Shown in pieces: positions 23,041 to 35,257 of a DNA stretch of 64,000 nucleotides. The translations under genes and the position numbers were made by a program. The stretch's first letter is position 1. Each line of letters opens with the position of its first letter. This DNA is from Syncephalis plumigaleata (Eukaryota > Zoopagomycota > Zoopagomycetes > Zoopagales > Piptocephalidaceae), in the NCBI GenBank assembly GCA_025201365.1, contig JAIXMF010000009.1, positions 124,001-188,000 on the forward strand. Reading direction: 5' to 3'. The notes under the pieces were generated by a model. The model was given only the letters and a program-made list of their open reading frames with translations. It did not search any database and was not told the DNA's origin.

Positions 23041-23819
23041 AAGAAGTGTCCGGGCTGACATCCAGATAGGCCAATCTTTGTAAGAAGAAAACTGGAGGGC
23101 CTCATGGCCATGGGTTTTGTCCATACGTTGCCAACCTCATATAGAGGGAACTGGACGGTCGTTAATGACCAGGGTTTGATCAACCAACTTCGGGTCGAAG
23201 AAAACTGATCGGCTTAGTAGAGTGGGTTTAAGGCTCGGCTCATTATCTACACAGAGGCCCGGGTTATGTCCTCAGAACAGCCAATCCTTTAAAGAGGAAA
23301 AGAGACCCGCATTTGTTTTGCACTGGCGCAAATGTGGAAACAACAGTGCATGAGCGTCTTCGCGATGCTCTCTACTTTCAAAGTAGTCGGGTCGGTCAAG
23401 CCAATCCAAGCAAGCCGGAAAATTTGACCAAGAAGTGTCCGGGCTGACATCCAGATAGGCCAATCTTTGTAAGAAGAAAACTGGAGGGCCTCATGGCCAT
23501 GGGTTTTGTCCGTACGTTGCCAACCTCGTATAGAGGGAACTGGACGGTCGTTAATGACCAGGGTTTGATCAACCAACTTCGGGTCGGAGAAAACTGATCG
23601 GCTTAGTAGAGTGGGTTTAGGTGGGTGGCTCATTATCTACACAGAGGCCCGGGTTATGTCCTCAGAAAGCCAATCCTTTAAAGAGGAGAAGAGACCCGCA
23701 TTTGTTTTGCACTGGCGCAAATGTGGAAACAACAGTGCACGAGTGTCTTCATGACGCTCTCTACTTTCAAAGTAGTCGGGTCGGTCAAGCCAGTCCAAGC
23801 AAGCCGGAAAATTTGACCA
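23041..23819. repeat. 389-bp tandem duplication, structured and non-coding
   Basis: Two nearly identical units, 23041-23429 and 23430-23819, both start AAGAAGTGTCCGGGCTGACA and end near AATTTGACCAA. They differ by a few substitutions and small indels. They are more GC-rich than the flanks and full of short stems: GGTC/GACC around 23157-23172 and 23545-23560, GCACT/AGTGC around 23321-23350 and 23711-23740, and CTACTTT/AAAGTAG around 23373-23387. No conserved protein is apparent in either direction. A non-coding RNA locus, the body of a non-autonomous element, or a satellite seed are all possible; I could not identify RNA polymerase III boxes with confidence. Confidence 0.8.
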
Positions 23820-24152
23820 AAGAGAGAAGATTTGATTCTATTAAGTGTAATTTTTATCACGCGAGCAATCGCGTTCTCTGTAAATTGGACTTATTTGTTG
23901 GTATTCATCCTTTACCAATAAAATATTGTTACTCTCAATTGTTTCATTACACTACCTTATATTCATGTCATTCCAATAGGTTTATACAGTCGCTACTTGT
24001 ATCTATTCTCTTTGATTTATTTCATCTTTCATGCCATCAGTCTTTTATATTTTAGTTAGATGCGCCATCATAGTCGATTTCATAAATAAATCTATGTATA
24101 TACTTTATTAAGGTTATAGCTTTACAATACAAATTGAACAGTTGTCGCATGA

Positions 24153-25211
24153 TCACCATTTTCTTATATATGCCAGTGGACCTGGTGCGTATCTCAAGGA
24201 ATTGGAAATAAACATACTATCACGTCCATCGATTAAAAGTGAGTAAATGGCAAAGAGCGTTTCATGGGTTTGCATGTCATAATCCTTCAGAATGCTTATT
24301 TCCTCTTCATTTATCTTATGCAATAGCAGTAATGGTATGGTACTTGCAAAATATACCAGTCTTAGGTTGTTTTGAGCATCAAAGCACACATCTAGTCGTC
24401 ATGTCTATTGGTCATCGATGCATTTGTTCATGTATACATTTTACTTACTTTCTTTCGAAAGATAATACGCTAAATCCACGGCTCTCAAATAGTTTATCGC
24501 TACGTAGAAGAATGTTAGCAATGTTATGAGCAAGCGTTACGGTGAGATAGTTACCATCGACGATTTGTCCAATTGCTTTACGACCCATATCACTCCTCTT
24601 AAAGTCGTCCCTTGTCATTATTAACTCGTTGATAAAATTGCCAAATGATTTGGCACATATTTTAGGAGTAGCGTAGCAGTGCATTCCAGTGACCGGAAAG
24701 TCATATATACTGTATGCGACATAATCCCTTCCTTTCATAACGTTGGGACTTATCGAAATGGGCTGTTTAAGTCTCTATCATCGAGTATACATTAGTGCAA
24801 AATAGCATTTACAATCATTGTGTATCACCTCATAAGCGTATGGAATCATACTTGGTACATTGGTGTACACGCATGTAACTTTGACCTTACGCTTGTCTAG
24901 GACACCCATGAAATGCTTTGCATAATCGGACGATTTTAATGTAACAATCTTGGAGAGCCCATTTTCCTCAAGTTCCATCATGAGTTCCGTGTTTAATGAT
25001 GGTTTTCCTCTATTTGAAGTAACGAATCGCACTATATTACATTAACGTTAGTACAACGTTCAATTACACGTAATAGCAGTAGTAGCAGTATCATCGTCAT
25101 ACTTGGATTAGCCTTGATCAGTAGTTCTTTTATAGAAGCGCCATAGACCGTTGATATTAGTAACCATGCGACGACGATAATGACGCAAAGAAGGTTTATT
25201 TTAGAACACAT
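24153..25211 (-). CDS. Secreted pseudokinase-like protein (interrupted)
   Basis: The first exon (25211-25102) encodes a classic signal peptide: MCSKINLLCVIIVVAWLLI followed by STVYGAS. A second exon (25031 down) has a helical segment and strands reminiscent of a kinase N-lobe and hinge (CVYTNVPSMIPYAYEVI). Downstream come MKGRDYVAYSIYDFP, then a C-lobe-like region with TLAHNIANILL in place of the HRD loop, and, after an intron (about 24383-24448), CFDAQNNLRLVYFA in place of the DFG strand. Invariant catalytic residues are not visible, so a pseudokinase is inferred. Two adjacent stops near 24770-24778 and a splice-phase mismatch near 24449 interrupt it; it is either a pseudogene or affected by the one-base errors seen elsewhere. 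Similar secreted genes lie at 37.2, 60.2 and 62.1 kb. Confidence 0.5.
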
Positions 25212-25934
25212 ATTAATCACGAGTCAATCGTAGAATATTTTAGATGAAAAAAGAAGAAATATTTGTGCGTGATAATGAAGTGGACACTTCGTATAGGATT
25301 GTCCGTTCATTTATAGGCAATAGTTTCTTTTTCGATATGGTAGAAAAAAACAAATGGCTGGTACAAGTCACTCTTATCGTGAACTTGGCCATTATCACGT
25401 TGCACATTGGTCGAATAACTAATAAAAACGTAATAACATGCGGGGATTGCGTATTTTAGAACAATACCAGCTTCCAGACAATCTCTATTAAGGTGATTAA
25501 TTTCTTTCGTCTACTGGATATATAAATACAAAACGTGCCCTCGGTATTACCACTTTAATTTAAACATCCGAATTTTTGTTTTTCCTTCTCCTTTAAGAAT
25601 ACACCAACTCTTGTCGTAGCAGTATTCCAATGTATAAATCCATAATGGCAATCAGTAGTAGAGACATGCTGAAGCAATTGTAATTAGAGCAATCTTATCC
25701 TTATCACTATCTAGTCACATTTAGTCATCATCATCATCATCATCACTATCAATATTATTTATCCAACATATTACAAATATAATCTGGTCAAGTTAATCAA
25801 TTGAATTATAGAATCATATACAACCAAGTACTTTTCATTATCATTTAATAACAATAAAACTAAATAAACGTTATTTGAAAAGTCGCCTAATTTACAAAAT
25901 AGATTAAAGTCTTTCCACTCATAGGATAAGTATC
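25212..25934. other. Intergenic region
   Basis: AT-rich region with a short (CAT)n microsatellite at about 25722-25745. An open stretch at 25244-25459 on the plus strand encodes a short hydrophobic peptide but has no recognisable family; I do not call it a gene. Confidence 0.5.
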
Positions 25935-27211
25935 CTAAGCTAGCAAAAGTTCCAACTAGATTCATTGTTAGCTAATACGTTTGTGTATTTATCATTATTA
26001 TTATTACTTACATGAAGAAATGCCGTTTGACGTGGATCACGCCAACGTAATCCGCGACTAAGATAGAGTCGTCTGTTCTCCTCGGCTAGAAATGCTTGCG
26101 CCTTGTCAAGTGTCTCTTGATAATCGGAGCGTGTGCAACAAAAACCAACATAGAAAATAGCGCAAGCTAAGCTGTGCCGTAGAAAGGATTTACCCGTACC
26201 CTCGTCGCCCTGTGCCAATATATTATTAAGTGTAGTGATGGTATCGCGCAACTCGTCGGGTGTAATACGTCCGTCGAATACAGTGGGCAACGGATCAACC
26301 TGAAATCGATATCGTTCATCTTGTCGATGCTCGCGTTCAATACGAACCGATGGTATACCCATACCTGGACCATCCATGGTGGATGGTGATAGATCAGTGC
26401 CACCATGTACCCCGCTAACCGCAGATGCTGCATGATTACCGTAATATGAGGTTAGTTCCGTGTTGCCCGATTGACTAGATAGTCCCGTTCGACCAGTGTG
26501 TACTGTTAGCGCATCCATACGTTTAGACGATGTCGTTCCATTATAATGACCGTGGAATCCCGCTGTATCCGTGGTGACAATCGATGGTGGTATGATGGGT
26601 GTGGCGGGCACACTAGTACCAGCAGTGATACTGGTGGAAATGTCGTCAAACTCATTGCTATATCCGCCTCGTTCAATCGCGAGACTCGGTCGATTAGCGT
26701 GACTTTCCATACGGGATAACGATCGTATATCCAGGCCTAGATCACCTCCTAGTGTTGCGGGCAGCGTTCTAACCGTGTTGAATCCGGTGGCATTCGCGTG
26801 GCTATCTGGTAAACCTGCACCGTATGCCGCGTCACGTGCCAAAGCTGATTGCACGCTACTATTGGAGAATTGTCGACCAAGACCAATAGACGCACTATTA
26901 GATGTACCGAATTCCCAATGGTCTGGCGGTCGCATTGGATCTAATGGTGTAAAGAAGCTGTCGCTTGGCATACGCGATGCAGCATCTGACTCCATGTAAG
27001 TGGTAGTAGTACTATACGGGCGAAGAGTAGATGCATTACTGCTGAGACCACCTCCTGAGCGTTTGTGTGTCAATGTGCCACCACCCACGTGTAAATAATC
27101 ATTTGTACCACTTGCTGAAGGCGCTGAAGATTCAACAGCAGTATATGGACGAGTTGTACGTATTGTTTGCGGTACACGTAGTTGACGACGCTCGTCTATC
27201 GGACTATTCAT
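25935..27211 (-). CDS. ERF4/SHR5 (GOLGA7-like) Ras palmitoyltransferase subunit
   Basis: Two exons (27211-26012 and 25955-25935) encode about 406 aa. The first 290 residues are low-complexity, Ser/Thr/Gly-rich. The C-terminal ERF4 domain is clear: VRIEREHR, RFQ, GRITPDELRDTITTLNNIL, the Cys-containing helix HSLACAIFYVGFCC, LAEENRRLY, GLRWRDPRQTAFLHLELLLA at the very end. The last intron is placed so that HLELLLA replaces the unspliced reading, matching the conserved LEIE-like end of the family. Family knowledge: Erf4 partners the DHHC enzyme Erf2 at the ER to palmitoylate Ras; GOLGA7 does so with zDHHC9. The catalytic Erf2 is not in the window. The long disordered N-terminus is lineage-specific. 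Confidence 0.87.
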
Positions 27212-28088
27212 GGTTGAATATATATATATATATGTATGTATGTACGTATGTGTGCCTAGTAAAACGATTGTCTCACGTCAAGACCAACACTAGTAATAGT
27301 AGCAAAGTGCCAAATAATAACTAGTATTCTGTCAACTGTCAATGACTATTAATGGTATACGTAATATAGCAGTAATACTAGTAATAACAAGGAGTAAGGA
27401 TGATGAGTGCCCAATATGCAAGCTAATAACCAGAGATGCAGGCAATTTAGAACGGTTCACCCTGTTATAATATAACTATTAAGTAGTTCCTTAACGTTGT
27501 AAAAGTGCTAATGAACTATAATATTAGATAAGTGAGTAAATAAGTAAATAAGTGGATAGATAGATAGATAGATAGATAGAGAAATAAACCACCAGTGGTG
27601 CGACAAGGAAGAGAAAAGGTTGAGTAATAGAGAGAGAGAGAGAGAGGAAACCCAAGACAAGCGGGGTTAACAACAATAAAGACTCTGGGTTAAAAAAATA
27701 GAAAAACGTGCTATATCGCACTAGTCCAGTATATGCATATATATATATATAAAAGAACAGCAGCTTATCGAATAGCCTGCCTATAAACTAGGCATACATA
27801 TAAAGGACCAAGTGAGTAGAGAAAACGGTAGAAGAGTGCATGCCTTGGAACTGTATCCTGCTGTCATGCTGTTACCGATGACTGGATGAATGGTAGGCAC
27901 GTACACACACACATACACACATGTACAACATACGCATATTATAAATGATCGTCATAGATCAAATTTATCTCAATTATTCAATGTTGACCTGCACATGCTA
28001 TTGGACGATTCTTTTTTCTTCTTCACTTTCTATCCTATTTAATCTTGCATTACTTGCTTGCGATCTAACGACCAGAAGCCGTGTAATC
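27212..28088. other. Intergenic region with microsatellites
   Basis: Divergent promoter region between ERF4 and bS18m. It holds (TA)n at about 27220-27240, (ATAG)n at about 27554-27580, (AG)n at about 27630-27645 and further TA and CA runs near 27740 and 27905. No gene-like exon seen. Confidence 0.6.
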
Positions 28089-28973
28089 ATGTCGTCGTCG
28101 TTATCATCGTCACTATTGCTGAATCAACTACGATGCAGGTCGATAGTTGGTTCACTTAGACGAACGATCAATTATCGTGTAGGATCAGCGATACTTGCTG
28201 GACAAACACAACATACGCGTCTCTTCCACAGTAGTATACAACAGCTGAAAGCAAATGAGTCGTCAGAGGATGCAAACACGGACGAGTATTTAGGATCGTA
28301 TAACTTTGAAGAAGAAGAGATATTGTATGGTAGTGACAATTTGTCAGAAGCACCAGTAACACGAGCTACGCGTAAGTATATTGATATAACAATGTCATCG
28401 ATCTATATGGCTAATAAATAATTGCATTAGCCGAGTCTGAGGATGCATTCTTTAAAACAAAGGATAACGCGGTCAGCTCACAAAGACTGGATCGTATGTC
28501 TGACATTCTCACATCCGTGTACAATACAACCGAAACACCAGTAGCGACACCCACTGAATCCTATAAGCTATCAAGAAGATTTATACCAGGAACAGTAAGT
28601 GTAACAAGTAAGATGGATATCCATTTACTTATATCACAACTAGACATATGCACCGAAAGATCTCGACGAGGAAACCTATCGACTATACCGTGAACGAATG
28701 AAGCATGCACACCGACAGGATCCATTCAATTTACTTGGATTGAATCCACTTCATGAATTCAAGAATATCCCACTTTTATCGCGTTTCGTCACTGAAATGG
28801 GTCGCATTCGTCCACGTACCGAGACCGGTCTATCTGTCAAGAATCAACGTCGTCTATCGAAGGCTATTAAGCGGGCACGCGCCATGGGACTAATGCCGTT
28901 CACTTATCGTCCGGCATTCGCGTTTATGCACGAAAATCGCGGTGTAGATGCTACGTTTTCATCACGTGATTAA
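28089..28973 (+). CDS. RSM18: Mitochondrial ribosomal protein bS18m
   Basis: Three exons, 28089-28371, 28431-28594 and 28644-28973, encode about 258 aa. The Arg/Ser-rich N-terminus (MSSSLSSSLLLNQLRCRSIV...) looks like a mitochondrial presequence. The last exon has the S18 core: DPFNLLGLNPLHEFKN, LLSRFVTEMGRIRPRTETGL, KNQRRLSKAIKRARAMGLMP. In bacteria bS18 is a small-subunit platform protein that binds 16S rRNA with bS6; fungal Rsm18 does the same in the mitoribosome. Sum of exon lengths is a multiple of three and every junction has GT-AG, so the gene looks intact. Confidence 0.9.
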
Positions 28974-29269
28974 AGAGTACTATTTTGATTTAATTCATAA
29001 ACCTCTAGTAATTATTGCTTACCTTCCGCTTGTTTATGCGCTTACCTTGTCCCGAACTATAATATATCACTGCTTGTGTGTAAACCTTTTGCTATTTACT
29101 TTCATCTACCTTAATTACAACCGTGCCTCTACTCTGTTATAGTCGACGTATTGTTATTGACCGTTTTAACGGGAAATCTTCCAATAGCTACGTGTATACG
29201 TGCGTGCGTGTGTTTGTTTGTACAAATTCCTACTATATTCCACTGACTAAAGTCATCTACGCACACGAG

Positions 29270-32200
29270 ATGGCGCCATACGACGACAATTCACAGAATC
29301 CTTATGGGATTTCACGTACTATGAGTCAGAATAGTGCATTTCCTGGAGCATCCCGACAATCAGGTAATGTTGACCTCACTAGAACGTACAGTCAGTCAAC
29401 AGCGATTAGGGACGGCAATCCTCGGTCACCGCCAGCCACAGGGGAACGTCCCATGAATCCATATCGACAACGTCAGCTAGAACGATCAGCCAATAACCAG
29501 AGTAGTGGTAGTATTCCTAGTCAACGTGGTGGTGCCAGTGCCAGTGGTAGCATCGACTATGGTAGCGAAGCCGGTGGACGTGAGAATCCATATGCACGCT
29601 CTCGTCGACAACAGGATTCGTTCTCGCAATCGAAAAAGTCAACATTTGATCATCAAAAGACTGATAGTAGCAGTGTTAATAATACCAATAACCCATTTGC
29701 TCCATCGGCTGCAACTACAACGGTAACTGCCACATCAGCAGCAGCATCAACGGCAACATCAACACCATCTAATAATTATGATCAACCGACTGATGCTGCA
29801 CTACATGAAGAAGATGGAACTAGTCGAGGCAATAGCGATAAAAGTGGAGGCAGGGATGGTGGTGGACGTGGCGGCAGGGAACATCGTCGTATGAGCACTT
29901 ATGGCGGTCGTTATGCGGCAGGCGGTGGTAGTGGTCATGAACACACGAAATCCAATGCTAGTCAGCGTAGTATGCGTAGTAGTAGGAATAGCAGTTTCAG
30001 TCAGGGTGGTAGACGTCGATTCGGCGAGGATACCGAAGATGGCGACGCGTATCGTCAATTGCAACAGGAACAAATGCATCCCGATGGTGTATTCCACGAG
30101 TTACCAGTACTTGATGAAGTACTACGTAAGTTTCCGGAACTTGAGCATGACAATGTAAGTCTAACATCATTGTTACTGTTTATTATACTAATCTAATCTG
30201 GATTAAACTATGACAAGTTCAATGCTATTGATCTAGCCATGGGCATATTGGACAGAGGACGTCGTCGTGTTGATTCAGATGCATTTTATGCACTATTAGA
30301 ACGATTGGAACAAGTAGTGAATACGGTAGTACGCAGTAAGTAGAAGAGGAAAAAGAAGGAAATAACCAGAATGTTGCCATTAATGCATTATTATCACATT
30401 AATAGCGCATCATCGTAGTTTTACCGATACCATTGATGCTTATAGTAGCGTGTTAGAGGCAGTAACCATTGCTCAAAAGGAAGCATCTGAACTGAAAGCA
30501 GACATGATAGAATGTAAAGATCGGCTACGATTAAAACGAGGTGATCTACTACAATGGTGGACACGTAGTCAACAGCATCGTGAAATGATTCGTTTACTAG
30601 ATGAAATGTACGTATAATTCAATCATTGTTTTATTGTATAGAACCTGGTATTATATTACTGACAATTATATATATGTATATATGTATAGTGATGATCTTA
30701 AAAAAGTACCTGAACGTATTGAACAACTACGTCAGAAAGAGGAACACACGGCAGCTGTGGCACAAGTGGTTAAAGCATTAGAACGCGTTGAACATGGTCC
30801 ATTAGCGGGTATTGGTGCATTAACTGATTTGAAGAAACAGCTACTATCTGAACGTAATGTAAGTAATAACTATCAAGTATAATGTCATTAGAGTAGACAA
30901 GTAGACATGCTAATAATCGATATTCTATGTTATTACTAGACAATGCATGAACGATTAATTGAGGAATTGTTAAAGATGTTGTATTTAAAAAATGTCAACC
31001 TATCAAATGATGAATTACAAAATGGTAATTAAGCAACATTAATAGCAGTAGTAATATGATTACTTACTTGATTTATAATAGAAATGAATCAACTATCCGT
31101 TTACTGGCAAGATGAGGCACATTCAGGAACAACACGCGGTCCATTAGCCAAGTTGACAGTGTTACTATCATGTTTGAATGAATTACGCAAATTACCAGAA
31201 GCATTAGAGGTAGCTGTTCTACGTAATAGAGTTATATATATACGAGATGAATTATAACTTTTGCTTAATAGACGGTACGACAACGTATGCCGACAGAGAT
31301 ACATCAGTTAATTGATCGAGCAATTAGTAAATTGGCACATGATGGTGATGGACCTGTTGAACTCTTGCACTTGATGCAAACACAACTCTTACGCGTTATT
31401 GAGATTCATCGTCAAATATACATAAAAGCAGCTGAATTCCAAATGGTAAGTTAATAATGTATACATACATACACACACATGATACTAACTCATGCCTCTA
31501 TTAGACTGATACAGATGCAGCCATTGTTACAGGTAATTTATTAATAATATGAAATGATACTACATTAATACTAACTGATATTACTATTGATAACAAAAGA
31601 GTTGGGTCTCAGTTCCTATAAGGAATCATGGATGACAGTACAGAATGAGGTATACTAATGATTATTGCTATCTAGTTTATTAGTAATTAACATCTCATAT
31701 TAATGACTAGTTAAAATCATTCTTTTACGATTATTTAAGTGAAGATCAACGGAATGTTGATCCACATACCACACCGGCAGCTAGTATTAATGAAGCACTA
31801 CGTGGAAAACGAAAAACACGAGATCAACGCAAGGTTAGTCAAATATTCATGATTATAAATATTTATAATGTATTTATTTTTGTATGCTTACTCATTTCTA
31901 CAATAGAAATTGTTCAGATTATTGGATACGGATGTGGAAGTTGATTTCGCTGATGCTTATGACACGGTGCAACAACGTATCGCGATAACCTTTCCAAATC
32001 TACACGGTGACAATGATGATAATGAGGGTACAGAGCGTAACAAGTCGACAATTACCAATGATGCCTCTATTGCATTTGCTGCCGCTCTACTCTCTGGAGA
32101 GCAAGCCCTTGGTCGACATGTACTATTAGCTAAGCCTGGTCCAGTGGTGGTGGCCAAGCTATTCCGACCGGTGCTCGAACTTCTAGAGCGTGCACGGCGT

Positions 32201-32543
32201 ATCGATCGGTGAGTATATTCATCGAGGCTAATGATTCATGGCTTAATCTAACGATGTATCGATATCCTCCTATGTATTATTATTACTGTAGTATTATCGA
32301 TGTACGTGATATTTTGGCGTTTATGCAAGACTTTTACACAACGTTCTTTTATCCCGTTTCCGACATTAGTCTACAGGATGAAATGGGTAAGTGCAGTGTT
32401 GCTATACGTGAGGATGTCATATATGATACTTGTTGCTGATGACATGTCCTCTAGGTGGTATAAACGGTCTAACAGAAATGGTCAAGGAAGTTATGGGTGA
32501 AGCCCTACTAGAACCAATTACTACAACTCTAGAAGAGTTATAA
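29270..32543 (+). CDS. Exocyst subunit Sec8 (EXOC4), short form
   Basis: Thirteen exons with consistent phases give about 815 aa: 29270-30154, 30218-30335, 30406-30607, 30690-30858, 30940-31024, 31082-31209, 31272-31445, 31505-31532, 31600-31649, 31711-31833, 31907-32208, 32292-32386, 32455-32543. The first 280 residues are disordered and Gly/Ser/Arg-rich. The Sec8 N-terminal rod follows: FNAIDLAMGILDRG, LEQVVNTVVRTHHRSFTDTI, then DDLKKVPERIEQL, GIGALTDLKKQLL and HERLIEELLKMLYLKN, which track EXOC4 closely. Sec8 is a core exocyst rod subunit tethering secretory vesicles at growth sites. The reading frame ends soon after a segment containing AFMQDFYTTFFYP, roughly 400 residues earlier relative to the domain plan of EXOC4, so C-terminal helical bundles appear to be missing. 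Confidence 0.83.
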
Positions 32544-32711
32544 TCATTATTATTATTAGTATCACCATAATAGTAGGAAAAACGACACTCTAATCTTCGT
32601 AATTTATCTATTTCCTTTGATATATATATATATATATGCGTGTATACATGTGTGTGTATGTGTGTATGTAAAGTAAACACTCATGTTGTTTTCTCTCAAT
32701 GTCCTATATCA

Positions 32712-34370
32712 TTATTTATCGTTGGCATTAGTGTTATTGCCATTACTAGGTAGCTTTGTCTTTTGCAAGCATTGTCGTAGTTGGCGTGCCTGCATTGGTC
32801 GCATTTTATTTGCTATATCATCTAGTGTGGTGGCAATCTCAACCGATGACGACTGGTGATTGGCATTTTGACGTGCTAGTGCAATGGCAAGTAGACCGAA
32901 TTTGATGCCTGTAATTGTTTTCGCATCTTGTCGTGCTAATAGTCGTGTCAATATACGTATTGTGTCCGATCTTGTTGTTGTTGTTGATAACGATGTTGAT
33001 GATGTCATAGGCAATTCCAATAGAAATGTAGCCAGTGCATAGAGTGTATTATTCCATTGAATTGGTTGGATTGACGTGTGCACCAAGTTATTACTAAATG
33101 GATTGCTACCCCAATGACTGTAAACGTATTAGTCAGTTCATACTAATTATCAAGTTGTTGTTGCTGCTGCTTAATGGCAACTTACCAGAGAACAGCATCT
33201 AAATAGGGTAACATAGTAGGTATATTCTGTACGGTTTTCCTAATGGTATCAGCATGCCACGTCTCTAACACAAAATGTATGAGAGTGAGAGAGGGAAGTA
33301 GTTACATTTACACTCACCTAGACTACATACACGTGGCCAATGAAATAATATACCATGAGCATAAGCATGAGGTTCTTGTCGTGCAATATCCGCTAGTAAT
33401 TGCTGTAAATGACGTGTAGGACGCGTAGTTGCATGGCATAACTTAACGAATAACAACCATTAGATGAAATGATATTTAGAAAGGAGACAATTTCCGCTTA
33501 CTTTAGGAAGTACCAAGTGCTGCACTAAACAAACACGATACGATGTTGTTGCTGATGTATTGGCAACTAGTAGATTCAGCATCATATTGACTAAATGAGC
33601 AAATTGATTATCGGACACTTGAGCCAATACATCTTTACTACGAGTAAGGATAAGTGCCATCTAATAGACGCTACATGATTAACAATGAATCGTATGTCAT
33701 TTATATATCTTACCTGTTGATTTGAATAGGTCAACACTCTTTCAAGAATAGTCTTGATATGATCGATTGCTGCCTCATCTACTATTTCATCGTGGAATGC
33801 AGTAGTAGCAGCAGTGTGCAGTTGATCAGCAAGATCATTAATCCTGTCTTCAAATGTACTACTCAACATCGCTTCGTCATCATCAACATCCACATGCATT
33901 GAATTCTTTACTCTGTTGGTTGATGCACTACCATCTGCTGTATCAACTAATCAATCATGATATTAGTCATGTTCAATATGTGCTACGGTTAATCTATCGA
34001 TATATAATTACCCATGTCTACTATGTCGTCACTCAACATTTCAACATCTCCGTCATGACCAACACCAACTAGCGTATCAATTGCATCTAGAGGTAGTTCC
34101 TGACGAAGCAATAGCAGCTGTTTGGCCTCAATCTATACCACCAATGAATACGAGAATAGTAATAGTGCTAGATAGTATTGTATACTTACAATATTAGCGG
34201 GTAACTGCCACGTATCAGGTAATTCTATTACGAGTGATTAGTTTCTAGTGAATAACAAGTAGCAAGTAATAACTACCAGTAGCTTGTCCATTCAAGGCAA
34301 GAACCAAATGACGAGGAAGACGCGTAAAAGCGTCGTCATTATGATTCAAAGCAACGCGTAAATGATTCAT
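32712..34370 (-). CDS. Hypothetical helical protein
   Basis: Eight exons (34370-34277, 34224-34190, 34132-34012, 33946-33714, 33660-33502, 33441-33318, 33264-33186, 33117-32712) join in frame to about 416 aa. The product is predicted by eye to be almost all alpha-helical with HEAT-like hydrophobic spacing: MNHLRVALNHNDDAFTRLP at the start, DRINDLADQLHTAATTAF and VNMMLNLLVANTS in the middle, then HGILFHWPRVCSLETWH and VLCHWGSNPF, each containing an HW pair. The end is basic and Asn-rich. I do not recognise the family; some resemblance to helical-repeat adaptors such as FANCE was considered but is too weak. It converges with Sec8, with only 168 bp between stops. Confidence 0.7.
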
Positions 34371-35257
34371 AACAGAATGTAAAATAGAACAAACCAAATT
34401 ACTGCAAGGTCTACTAACAATTCACGTGGATTTATACGGAAAATGACGCATCTACCATATTATCCAAGATGAACTGCTTAATGTTGTCGTTATCATTGCA
34501 CTTTACGTATTGTAACAGCTATTATTCTTTTTCAATAATTACTATAATGTTTCGTGTATATAAGTTACATGATATTGTCGACATAGTAATGTGTACCATA
34601 TAGGTATACTGTCATACATAAGTCTTATACACGAATAATGATAACGATATTGATGGCGAAAGCTGGTTACAATATGTTTTGTAATATACCTATGTGACTA
34701 GCAATAACCTAGTGAATAAGTTTCCCTTCTCTTCTTGTTTAATAGTAAATTAATGATTTTGACCGTGATACAAATTAATACTGACATGACTACGAGGAGT
34801 AATTAGTCCATAAATTGTTATCCGCTATAGGTTAAGGTCTTGCTTAACATTCGTTCAACCGTACTGTTTTGAATAGACAAGCAACATGGATACCGTACGT
34901 TGTTTCACTTGTAACGGTAGAGCAGTGTAATTTCCCCTTCTAAATGTCCATGTCTCGCCTATTCTACATTGATTTCAAGTGAACTAAACAGAGGAATATA
35001 GGTAAGGAGTGAGACAAGGCGAGTTATCACTTCAAGTACTAGTATGCAGGTGGATATGCTTCAAGGTATATAAATCCAAGGTATACGAAGCTATAACGGT
35101 ACAATTAGTTTACACGTTCCGTTGTCCCTTTAGTATACCCTCACTTATCGAACATTTCATTCTAACATTATTGATTATTTAGTCTGGTAACTAGATAATT
35201 ATCAAGCGTCAAATAAGCCCGTATTGAATCACAAGCCATTGTCGTCGTTTCGTAGTC
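34371..35257. other. Intergenic region
   Basis: About 0.9 kb of AT-rich sequence holding divergent promoters for the helical protein and the secreted phosphatase. No exon, repeat or RNA gene recognised. Confidence 0.5.

Noticed and set aside
22608-23819. CRISPR array
   Set aside because: Repeats are contiguous without unique spacers and the genome is eukaryotic.
27524-27721. Hydrophobic minus-strand open stretch near the ERF4 upstream region
   Set aside because: Generated by (ATAG)n and (AG)n microsatellites; no start context or homology.
32712-34370. FANCE assignment for the helical protein
   Set aside because: Only general helical-repeat resemblance; no diagnostic motif could be aligned.
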